Source of the DNA: Cydia pomonella
Taxonomy: Eukaryota; Arthropoda; Insecta; Lepidoptera; Tortricidae
DNA length: 64,000 bases
Assembly: GCF_033807575.1 (NCBI RefSeq)
Contig: NC_084725.1
Coordinates: forward strand, 5,491,001 to 5,555,000
Reading direction: 5' to 3'
Below, piece after piece: positions 1-10,130 of the stretch. Each line of letters opens with the position of its first letter. Positions within the stretch are counted from its first letter, which is position 1. The position numbers and the translations under genes were made by a program. The notes under the pieces were generated by a model, which did no database searches, had not been told where the DNA came from, and worked only from the letters and a program-made list of their open reading frames with translations.

Positions 1-781
1 GATGGAGTTATGATGAGTAGAGTAGGAGTTCTGGTGACCAACTCCTGACTCCATCATGAGACCCTGGACCTCATCTAGATCGATGGTGCTCATCAGGGCA
101 AATCTTATGAGCACAAACACGTTGGAATTATAATGAGTAGATTAGGAGTTCTAGTGACCAACTCCTGACTCCATCATGAGACCCTGGACTTTATCTAGAT
201 TGATGATGCTCGTCAGGGCAAATCTATTGAGCCCGAACACGATGAGGTTATGATGAGTAGTTTAGGAGTTCTGGTGACCAACTCCTGACTCCATCATGAG
301 ACCCTGGGCCTCATCTAGATCGATGGTGTTCATCAGGGCAAATCTATTGAGCCCAAACACGATGGAGTTATGATGAGTAGATTAGGAGTTCTGGTGACCA
401 GCTCCTGACTCCATCATGAGACCCTGGACCTCATCTAGATTGATGGTGCTCGTCAGGGCAACTCTATTGAACCCAAACACGATGGAGTTATGATGAGTAG
501 ATTAGGAGTTCTGGTGACCAGCTCCTGACTCCATCATGAGACCCTGGACCTCATCTAGATTGAAGGTGCTCATCAGGGCAACTCTGTTGAGCCCAAACAC
601 GATGGAATTATAATGAGTAGATTAGGAGTTCTAGTGACCAACTCCTGACTCCATCATGACACCCTGGACCTCATCTAGATCGATGGTGTTCGTCAGGGCA
701 AATCTTTTGAGCCCAAACACGATGGGATTATAATAAGTAGATTAGGAGTTCTGGTGACCAACTCCTGACTCGCATCATGAG
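1..781. repeat. 120-bp tandem repeat array (about 6.5 units)
   Basis: Six full units of exactly 120 bp plus a partial seventh start at 1, 121, 241, 361, 481, 601 and 721. Units differ from each other at only a few positions. The array runs off the left edge, so its true length is unknown. The unit length is a multiple of three and one minus-strand frame is open in the first unit, but other units carry in-frame stops in it (for example where CTAGTGACC or ATTAGG occurs on the plus strand). I treat it as a non-coding minisatellite. Confidence 0.95.
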
Positions 782-852
782 AACTTGGACTTCATCCGGG
801 TCAAAAATAATAATGCAAACCCTAACGTAATTTCAAGTGAAAATGCGTTTTT

Positions 853-1046
853 CAGAAAATCGCAGCCAAATAACACTAGACCTTACTCATAGTGTTGTGT
901 TCCTGCCGGTGAGTAAGGTTGCCAGAGCTCAACGAGGGGCGGGAGGGGGTTAGGGTTGGCAACGCGTATGTAACTCCTCTGGAGTTGCAGGCGTACATAT
1001 GCGGGCCGTATCCTTGTTTGCCACCGACTTAGTATTAAAAAAAAAG
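853..1046 (+). repeat. Dispersed repeat family R1, copy A (partial)
   Basis: This is one of six copies of a dispersed repeat in the window, also near 7.4, 43.0, 53.0, 57.6 and 58.4 kb. It matches the 3' two thirds of the fuller copies and ends in a run of A. It lacks about 30 bp just before the GCGGGCCGTA segment that the other copies have. It begins shortly after the 120-bp array stops. The A-rich end fits a retroposed element, but the class is not established. Confidence 0.8.
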
Positions 1047-3904
1047 TAACACTGAAAATCCATCAATAAGCGAGTCTGTTAGGCATACTGTAAAAAATGA
1101 ACTTTTATTAAGATTTTCTAATCGCAGTATATAGCACTTCTCGGAACTCTGTAGCTGATTACGATCGCAACGAATGCCTGACAATCGAGCACAGGTCCGT
1201 CCTCTAAGCGCGCTCCGCGCGGACTGAGAGCGGGGCGTCGCTGCTGGGTGATTTATACGTGTTTTAAAAAAATATAAATTTACGGCAATGTAGGTCCCAT
1301 AGTTACGATTTTTTTTTATAGGTTAACATAAAGTTACAGTTTGCTATAATATTATTTTTAAAGCAAAATATGCGTACAATTTGCGGAAATAAAATATAAT
1401 AAAACCCTGTTTTCGCCAAAAAAATGAAGAAAACTCGGAAGGTATTTTATCAGTTTTTTCAAATGAATCTTCGATTGTTAATCATTCCAGCCCCTCGTAC
1501 GAGATATGTTGAATCAAATTGTAGTCATTCATGTACCAAATGATTCTTGTTTATAGCAAAATTGAGAACCAAAACGCCACATCTCACTGCAAAATTTGGA
1601 AAAGACTCCCAAAAAACCTCATTAAAAAAGAGGTTTAAAAGAGAAAATGAAAATTTGAACTGTTGGAGCCCCTAGTTTAGGAAACGATTATTTAAGTACG
1701 TTATCAGTTTTTGAATAAATACTAATAGTTACGTCGTAATCTTGAATGAAAAAGGAAGAATTTTACAAAATACGCTCGTCTGTAGGAATAAGGACTCTTA
1801 ACACACTTTTCAGAACAACTATTACCCTCTTTCAGAACATGAGAAATGAAAGCGCATTTTTCTCAGCCAATATGGTCGCGTCAAGAAAAAGGTTGAAAAC
1901 ACTGCTTTCTCTAGGTTTATATTACTTGACTATTCAATGTTCATCCCACGTAGGTACTTATTTTTGACCGAGCGTTAGCGAAGGTCTCTGTTTCAGCTTG
2001 GGAAAAAATGCATTGGTATGTCCGCATGTTCTCCTCTGCGGGTCGCATTTTTCAGCCGATTCTCGTGAAATTTTGTGAACAAGTTCGGTAGTCAGATTCT
2101 ATCTGACTTCTGTCGTTTCGTTTTTTGGGAAATGTTCAAAATGGTAGAGAAAGGTATAAAGGACTTCAGTGCCAGTAGTTCTGTGGTACTTAAGACCATT
2201 ATCAGTTCGCTGTGATATTGAATCAACGAAGTAGGTATTTAGTATTTTTTCAGTTTTAAGCTTATTAAGACGAAAATGGAGGACCCGCCCGAAATTTTAT
2301 ACAAATGTAGTCCTCATTTTCCTACCTGGATATTAACATTATTGAAAATATTTTATTTCGACACAATTTGCTGTATCAACCACAGCTACAAAAAAAACAA
2401 ACGTGGGGACATCCCTACGTCTGTTTTTTTTTCGAATTTTTGATTATTATAGAAAATTTTTATTTAAAATTTTGTAAGCAAATCTGTTTTTCGCTCCTTA
2501 TTTCTATAATAATACATAAATCGGAAAAAGCCAAACCTAGGGGCATAACAATGGTTAATATACGTCAAATTATGTAAAAAATATATTCCGGAGAGGAAAA
2601 TGGGCCCTACGTTTGTATGGAGAATCGGCCGTCCTCTTTCCTTTTAAGCTTAGCAGCTCACAGAGCCACTAATTTTATATTGTGTATAAAAATAGGTACC
2701 TATAACATAATACAATTAAAAACAGTCTAGACATGGTTAGACAAACAAAACTAATAAGGCATTTACATTTCATAGCAAACTCCATAACATATGCGTGGGA
2801 AATCATAATGCAATACCTAAAATACCTAAATGTCTATCTCTATACCATACATCTTATCCTGATTAAATTGATCCTTATGTACGTACCAACTAAGTGTATT
2901 TTGGAGGTCAATTAATACTAGTCTTTGAAATAGTTTTGAAACTTTTTGAACATTCGAACATCTTTTGAACATTCTCGAAGCTTTACATTTGTTTAAGATG
3001 CAAGTCCATACTCGATTTTATCGCGTGGTTTAGCCTTACTTGATATTGGCCGCAAGGTCAATGAACTGTGACTTTCAATATTTTACGAACAAACTTTTAA
3101 GGAAATTTTGAACGGTTTATTTTTACGTATTTGTAATCGTTTTGAGATTAAACGGCAAATTTAGAAGCGGTGGGTTAAGTGGGTGCTTTAGCAAGCTAAG
3201 ACATCGGTCGATTTTAAAATTCCATGTATGCAAATTGATCCATTTAATCATTAATCTATTATTAATTTAGAATAGAATAGAAATACATTTATTGTAAAAA
3301 CCTTCTACATACAGCGCCACTTCTGTTACAAAAAATAACTTACTCACTAAACACTTAAAACTAAAAAATAGATAGCACATCAGCAAAACAAAAGGAGTAA
3401 CTCTAAAATAAAAAATATAATTTAACATTGTATACCAAATTTTGAACCATGTGTGAGAAGCATAAGGTCCAAAACAAGTCAACACACCGAAACATGATTA
3501 TACAAGGAAGCTTCGCTCAGAAGTTTGAAAGTTGTCATCCATATAAGGACTGATTTCCCGGAGAATACTTTAAAGTCCTTCCTAGTTTAACGTTTAATGA
3601 CGTAGATGCGTAAAAACTGCTTGCGTCGTATGCCCAAGCATACCTGTTCATAATGGTACAAGAGAATGTATTTAAGAAATCATGCATGTGCAATCTGACT
3701 GGTCTGAAAAGGCAACCTCGAATAGTGCTTAAATATGTAAGTACATATACTTTGAAAATAACCAAGTATTCATAGTTTTGAAAAAACACATCCTTAACCC
3801 GTCTTCCTTTCTTTGAATATCCTATTATGTAATGCTATTTATCTTCGTGGAATATTTAGCGTATTTACTTATTGTACTTATAAAATTTTCTTTCATCCCA
3901 TTTC
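1047..3904. other. No gene recognised (AT-rich)
   Basis: Only short chance reading frames (60-84 codons) occur here, none with recognisable protein features. A GC-richer patch at about 1195-1250 and an A/T tail at about 3265-3300 look like pieces of dispersed repeats, but I cannot name them. Confidence 0.6.
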
Positions 3905-4115
3905 CAGATAGGGTCAAGGAGGGAACAGTGGCTCGGTAGAAAAAAGCCGACTGGCTCACTCAACCTACTTTAACACGAGAGAAGCAATATTTGGGCGACT
4001 GAGCCACTGTTCGATCCCAGCCACTGTTTCCGCCTTTACTGAAATTAATGTAAGTACCTGGGCGACCGAGCTTTGCTCGGTTATAACTATTTATTGTAAT
4101 ATGGTGGTGATAATC
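3905..4115 (+). repeat. Possible tRNA-derived SINE piece
   Basis: A polymerase-III-like A box (TGGCTCGGTAG, near 3930) is followed about 80 bp later by a B-box-like GTTCGATCCC (near 4009). After it comes a short GC-rich hairpin around GACCGAGCTTTGCTCGGT and then AT-rich sequence. The arrangement fits a SINE head and tail, but A-box to B-box spacing is long and the ends are not defined. Confidence 0.4.
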
Positions 4116-4210
4116 TTAACTAAATTTTTTTACTAAATTAAACTTGTCTAAAACAATAAAAATTAAAAAAATTATATATAAACTTGAACATATAAAAAAA
4201 AACAAAAGTT

Positions 4211-4283
4211 AGTCACCGGGCGAGATTCGAACTCGTAACACTCGTTTAGCAGTCCACGTCTTAACCCGCTGGACCAGACGGAC
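4211..4283 (-). repeat. tRNA-derived SINE head
   Basis: On the minus strand there is an A-box match (TGGTCCAGCGGG, plus positions 4265-4276) and a B-box match (GTTCGAATCTC, 4222-4232) with tRNA-like spacing. An A/T tract follows on the 3' side. It lacks a clean acceptor stem, so it is more likely a SINE head or tRNA pseudogene than a working tRNA gene. Confidence 0.55.
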
Positions 4284-4380
4284 AGTGGCCGGCAACACGA
4301 AATTAGCGACCATATTCTGCGTCGAAAAAAAAACGCATGAAAACTCGAAAACACGCGTTTACCCAAACATTAGACTAATC

Positions 4381-4945
4381 TAGATAGATTGTACACCCCC
4401 AAAAACCCCCATATACCAAATTTCAACGAAATCGTTAGAGCCGTTTCCGAGATCACAGAAATATATATATTTATATATATACAAGAATTGCTCGTTTAAT
4501 TTTAATTTTTTGCCAGTGAAGAATTTGTACTGAATAATATAATTATAATTATTGCAATTTGATTAGTTTTTAGATGTATAATTAATGCTGATATGTCTGA
4601 CTTATTTTTAATGAAATGATTTATATATTGTAATTAATGCTGACATGTTTGAATTATTTTAATGAATTGATTTTTATATTTTAATTGGTGCTGACATGTT
4701 TGAATTATTATTATTATTTTTTATTTGTTTATTTTTTCATATCACATTTTATCATATCAAAGTGTACGTATTGCTCACCCGGTATTGTATAGTCCTAGCC
4801 CTAAGTATACGTGTTGCATGGTAGATTATAGGAAATTGTAATAGTCATAGTCATAGTTTAACATTATTATTTAAGTCTGTTACTAACACTTATATGGGCT
4901 ATGCCTGAATTAAACGATTATTTAATTTAATTTAATTTTAATTTT
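4381..4945 (+). repeat. Dispersed-repeat tail with 51-bp degenerate tandem units
   Basis: Three diverged units of about 51 bp containing AATTAATGCTGACATGTTTGA lie at 4575-4711. The stretch finishes near 4945 with an ATTTAATTTAATTTA tail preceded by TATGGGCTATGCCTGAATTA. That kind of A/T microsatellite end is typical of a non-LTR retrotransposon 3' end. No coding sequence remains. Confidence 0.5.
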
Positions 4946-5635
4946 AAAGGTATAAGATTATAGGATACATAGACAGCAATTATCTCCTACTGACCTACAA
5001 AAGTAAACAAAATAATCTGAAATATTAACAAAATAAATAACTATCCACCTCAGACAAGGACAAGACAAATTAATTACTAAGCAAAATATCTATGTTAAAA
5101 AGTGCACTTCATATTCACAATATCTTGACATATTTTCAACATCATCTTTAAGATGTTAATATTTGAATACTTACTAACTATGACATTATGTAGGAATTAT
5201 GAAACTTTGAACTCTCATAAAATGTCATGTACAAATTAGGCATTCATCATCATTACAAAACGGAGCCAAATTGTTGAGTGCGGAAGATCACGTAATGTTA
5301 GCCTGAGAAATGTTACAATACACATAATTCAAGATTTTACTTCCTACCTAGATGAGGTAGTCGTAATGAGATATTTTGTGATTTCATCACTCCAGGGAGT
5401 GAGACAAAGTAGCTTTTTAATTTAGTGAAGGCCATGACTACAAGATTAAAAACTTTTAACTTTTATATGTTCTCACTACTGAGAGCAAAGTTATTTTACA
5501 TCTCGTGTTTTTGAGTCCCTCGCAAGAAAAACTAACTTTCCTCTCTTGTTGCACAAATAACTATATTGTTGCTAAGAGATGACATGGCGGGTTTAAAGTT
5601 ATCAGCTTTATGAAATCCTTTTTTTTATGATATAC
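4946..5635. other. No gene recognised; possible dispersed repeat at 5380-5560
   Basis: Ordinary AT-rich sequence. The part around 5380-5560, with CACTCCAGGGAGTGA and a later TTTTGAGTCCCTCGC, resembles a repeat common in lepidopteran assemblies; this is recognition only. Confidence 0.45.
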
Positions 5636-5985
5636 GAGGCCAGACGAATCACTTGATGGTAAGCAATCACCTTCGCCTATGGACACCTGCAACACCTAAG
5701 GGAATGCAAGTGCTTTGAAGGCCTTTAGCAGGGTCCGGAAACCGGTATTTTTTGTATGGGAACGAAAACGGTATTTCTTCGTTATTTGTGAATTATTTCA
5801 TTTCTAATTAGACAATTGAATAATACTAAGTCGTTATCTAAAAACACAACTGAGTCCTACATTTGGAGTATAAAATAATATTTATAATTTTTTGCAAAAA
5901 ACCCGGTTTCGATCCCTGCTTTAGAATGGGAGTACGGCTCTTTTCTTAAAGGCGCTGTAATAAGTTATTTAAGAATAAACGATAA
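5636..5985 (-). repeat. LINE-tail-like repeat split by a nested element
   Basis: Sequence containing CTTGATGGTAAGCAATCACC and CCTATGGACACCTGCAAC matches the reverse complement of a 3' segment shared with repeat family R1 and with fragments at 9843, 26,330 and 63,060. It is interrupted at 5729-5918 by an inverted-repeat element and resumes after it. Confidence 0.55.
5729..5918. mobile_element. hAT-like MITE nested in a LINE tail
   Basis: The 190-bp insert begins CAGGGTCCGGAAACCGG and ends CCCGGTTTCGATCCCTG, which are imperfect inverted repeats with the CAGGG...CCCTG termini common in hAT elements. It is flanked on both sides by the direct repeat CTTTAG (5723-5728 and 5919-5924). A hAT element would normally make an 8-bp duplication, so the class is tentative. 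It has no transposase. Confidence 0.6.
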
Positions 5986-7262
5986 TTGGTTTAAAACTTA
6001 CTAAGTATATTCGGAGTTGAAAGCCTCCGCAAACTTATCCTAATAAGTCGCAGTATGACATAAGGTTTCCTTTATACCATGTAATCTAATCTTGAGAACT
6101 CGACTTACCTCTGCATATTCAAAACCAGTAATGACAACGTTTAGATAGATTACAAAATAACTCAACAGCTTTAAGCTGGTAATACCTACTCTAAGATTTA
6201 TCTGATGCTGACATTCAATAAAATAAGCTTCTAAGTTATGCACAGATACGTTTATGAGAATCAATAAAAGTGTTCCTTGAAATTAAACCTTCGCAACGCT
6301 CAAGAATCCACTTTTAGAGACACTCACTAGGCTCGTGGATCAATTTTGAAAGCTTTCGCTTGCTCAGGTATCAGTATTGGCACAGCATATTAGAAATAAA
6401 ACAACATCTCCCCCCTCCACCCTCCCACCCTGATTCGATAGTTAAAAATTTTTGCTATATATTGGGGGTTGGAGGTTATTAAACTAAGTCAAAATTAACT
6501 ATTTTGATTTACCATTTTGACGTCTCCTTCATGTGAAAATTTTTCTAAAAGCTTATTTTTCCACAACATTTTAGAAATATATATAATTTTGTTTTTGTGC
6601 TCATATTGGGTTCTAAATAATTGAACAACAAATAATCCAAATTCCACCTGCTTCAATCTTAACCAATTAAACAGCACTTAATCAAAATGATAATAAATGT
6701 AATCAAGCCCCTAAATACCGTGCAACTAAGCTGGACCACGTTAAATATTCATCGAATTCCATCGGACGCGGCCTTCAGAATCTACATCTAGCCTAAATAA
6801 CATTAGGACTTACAGCAAAAGAGCTTAATATCGATTCGAATAGCTTTTAAATATGAACCTTGTTAATAGTACTTTAGCGTTTGTTTTAGGAATTTTACTG
6901 GGGAACATAAACGTCAATTTTAAAGAGATACTTAGGTATATGATAGATTCAATGTTTGACGGTAATAAATATAATTGCTTTAAATGTAACAAGTTAACAA
7001 CCTAAATAATATAATGCTTCTAAATAAAAATCGGTATTTGCTGTAAGTATAATTGACATAGTAAACGTGCTTTAAGAAATAGGCATAAAAAGTATGGTTG
7101 ATACAGTGTTTATTCATACAGATACAGTGTTTATTCATGACGTCAAAACATCTGCTTTCTAACTAGTAAATTTTAAACTTTGTTGGCGTAAGTAACTTTC
7201 TAAAAATAAAACACATTATAATAGAATACTGGACCACTACGTAAATATCATATTTTTTTTAA
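5986..7262. other. No gene recognised
   Basis: AT-rich sequence with only short chance frames. The stretch around 6290-6370 contains motifs also found in dispersed repeats near 16.9 kb. Confidence 0.55.
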
Positions 7263-7263
7263 T

Positions 7264-7603
7264 ACTATGTCGGTGGCAAACAAGCATACGGCCCGCCTGA
7301 TGGTAAGCAGTATCCGTCGCCTATGTACGCCTGCAACTCCAGATGAGTTGCATGCGCGTTGCCGACCCTAACCCCCCTCCCACCCCTCGTTGAGCTCTGG
7401 CAACCTTACTCACCGGCAGGAACACAACACTATGAGTAGAGTCTAGTGTTACTTGGCTGCGATTTTCTGTAAGGTGGAGGTACTTCCCCAGTTGGGCTCT
7501 GCTTTAGATCTGGAATGACATCCGCTGTGCTGTGCCCTACCACACAGAGCGAGATGACATTCACAATGCCCATACCTCTCTTATGTTTAAGGACGTACCC
7601 GGG
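7264..7603 (-). repeat. Dispersed repeat family R1, copy B
   Basis: This copy is in reverse orientation. It spans the conserved 3' segment (about 7264-7345), the middle part and the conserved open frame at 7430-7573 on the minus strand: 47 residues starting MGIVNVISLC and containing QSPTGEVPPPYR, then a TAG stop. The frame has the same length in copies C and D. Confidence 0.8.
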
Positions 7604-9318
7604 TCCAAAACTTTTACGAACAAGGAAGTTTCGTATATGTGTCTTAAATGATCATTGTTGTGTGATAGTCCACAAATAACTACATTATGTATCAATCTTC
7701 ATTACTATTCTACTCATGTTTGCTTCACAAACCTAATATTGAAATTCAAATGTAGTCCAGTTGAATGTCGGTAGCCGGCTGTATGCAATAAATCTGTGAG
7801 AGAACGTATTTGGACGGTTCTAAATCTAGTGCATATGACAAGGACGCACCTACGTATTCTCCAAATGAGAATGCCGCTTTCTTAATAAATTGAATTTGTC
7901 TTCAAACCATTTTTGGTCTTGGAGTAGGCAGATGAACACACAGACCTCACAGTTAGCTCTACGACACATAAAATGTAAGTATCTTGACTTGAAATATATT
8001 CAGATCTTAATCTAAAACATCTACTAAAACATGAATACAATTTTGTAACGCATGTTAGGGCATACAACGGAAATACTAGTCTGAATGGACAGACAGACGG
8101 TTGGACTGACTGGTGAAGGGGTTGACAAATGGAAGGATGCATAGGCTTGTCAAGGTTGTAAAGGACTTTCCTGATGCGGGTGTGGATAAGGACAAGTATT
8201 AACATTCAACATGTCTGGCACTGATAATTTCAAGCGTCATCTAGTTTTTATAATAATCGGGAACCTATATTTTATGTCACTTTTATTTAATTTAATGTTA
8301 TTACTTATCAAGAGTTACATCTCAAACTTTCGCGTTTTAACACATTGTAAAACATATTGAAAACCAGGTCTATCGCGAATTTATTTTGTTACCTTTATTT
8401 CCGAAGTTTCAACGAAGGTTTCACTGCTCGTGGTCGCGGATAACTGATGTCCCAGCAAAATGTCAAAACAGAGAGTCAATGGCAAAGTGTTAAATAGACA
8501 AAATTGCAGAATGTTAATATTCGCGATAGAACCGCTTTTAAATAAATTTTAAAATGTTATTGAGAGTTGTCAATTATTGCTTAACAAATAGTACATTTTG
8601 ACTCATATTTTCGTATAAAATAAAGGATTGTGTCGTAAGAAATAAAAAACTGCAACGTACTTATCAACACCTATAAGCCCATTTCAATTGACTCGTATGC
8701 CTTTTGGACTAATAACTTCTTCCAATTAAAATTCTGAATCCGAAGGTCCTGTAGCAAATTGATTATGCACTCGTATATAATAGAATTGATAGCGAGAGGT
8801 GGATTTATGTAACCAGAGCTGTTATTATGCAACTGCAGTTTCGGTGTTGGGTGTCCGGAACGTAATACGCTGCTACAGGTTGTTTATCAATATTTTGAAA
8901 TTTCAACTATCCCTAATATAAGAAAGTACCATACATTTACCCGACCAGGTTTGTGTCATTATTTTGTTAAGACCTAAATCAAAGATTCATTCTCAAATCG
9001 AATGAACAATACTAAAGACGATAATAAATGAATTAATTAATGATTTTTATTTCGTATATGGTAATTCAATAATATAGCACCACTGCCTTCATAACCATAT
9101 TTACGGTAGTTGATACTCAATCTCGTGGCTCTTGCAATAAATTTTTTTAAACCATATTAGTATATTTTTACTAAAATTTTACAAATATCTATTTAAATTA
9201 TTTTTAGGTGTATCTATCTAATATATAATAAATAATTAATATATAATTTAGCTCACATACGTCTCACTGCTGGACACAGCAGCATTATTTATTACTATTA
9301 TTATATAAAAATAGGTAA
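7604..9318. other. No gene recognised
   Basis: AT-rich sequence. A 107-codon minus-strand frame at 7882-8205 has no recognisable domain and overlaps simple GACAGACAGACGG-like sequence, so I do not call it. Confidence 0.6.
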
Positions 9319-9319
9319 A

Positions 9320-9375
9320 GATAAACAACAGATGGATACAAGTTTATTAAGATTTGTATCCATCTGTTGTTTATC
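9320..9375. repeat. Perfect 22-bp inverted repeat with 12-nt loop
   Basis: The left arm at 9320-9341 (GATAAACAACAGATGGATAC then AA) is perfectly complementary to 9354-9375, with a 12-nt loop. Transcribed RNA would form an uninterrupted 22-bp stem. It could be a MITE remnant, a recent inverted duplication or a small-RNA precursor; the sequence alone does not decide. Confidence 0.8.
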
Positions 9376-10024
9376 GTAACCAATTTAGCATTAGCTGATA
9401 ATCGATTTGTTACAAAAATGCAATAGTTAAAATAAGTAGAAATTGTATTTCTAAATATGCACTAAAACTTGAATTAACAAAATTGCTCAATTAAATCAGG
9501 TGCAAGAAATAATAGGGTACATAATATATTAACAGTAACATTCTACAAAGATAATAAAATTGGGTTTAAATGCTCTCTTAATAAATAAACGCATAATGAT
9601 TGCGAGGTAGCACGCTGTATAAATAAATGAAATATGTTTATTGGGAACGACGTGATTGTACGTGATTACGGCTGTCAACCATTTTGCAATAACACGTTTA
9701 AGGAAAACTTATAATTGTATAGTAAATTAAGTATTATAAATTGATTATCCGATAAAAAGGAAGCACGTAATTACATGTGTTGGTCATACATCATTTCATA
9801 AACCATAATATGAAAAAGTGCTCTGAGTTTTAGTCCGTTTATACTCTGGCAAACAAACGCACGTCCTGCTTGATGGTAAGCGGTTTCCATGATATTCCGT
9901 TCATAGATAATAATATGTAATAATAATAAAAGCCATCTTACTTCCATAATTTTTCTTTAGCACCGATTCTTAGTTATATTGCACCGGTTATTTAGTTTCT
10001 GCTTATTTAGTCGGTTATTTAGTC
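9376..10024. other. No gene recognised; LINE-tail scrap near 9843
   Basis: AT-rich sequence. At 9843-9895 a fragment with GGCAAACAAACGCACG and TTGATGGTAAGCGG matches, in reverse, the 3' segment shared by repeat family R1 and other LINE tails in the window. Confidence 0.5.
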
Positions 10025-10130
10025 TTGCTTTTCAGCGTAGGAGGCCCCAAGATTTCTCCATGCCAGTCGGTATCTTGCAATTCTCATCGATGTTATTCCT
10101 GCTGTTTTCTTTACGTCGTCCCATCTGCAG
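10025..10130 (-). pseudogene. Non-LTR retrotransposon ORF2, C-terminal end (RTE-like)
   Basis: The minus strand reads CRWDDVKKTAGITSMRIARY, then RLAWRNLGASYAEKQ. This matches the C-terminal RW.DD...TAG...A..R..WR.LGE.Y pattern of RTE-like endonuclease-reverse transcriptases. Only the extreme 3' end is present, as expected from 5' truncation. It lies antisense to the first 35 or so codons of the plus-strand reverse-transcriptase frame, so those codons are not native to that protein. Confidence 0.65.

Noticed and set aside
1..781. A repeated 40-residue protein frame on the minus strand of the 120-bp array
   Set aside because: The unit is a multiple of three and one unit is open, but others carry TAG or TAA in that frame, so no long repeat protein exists.
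4211..4283. A working tRNA gene
   Set aside because: A and B boxes are present, but I could not form a proper acceptor stem and anticodon arm; a SINE head is more likely.
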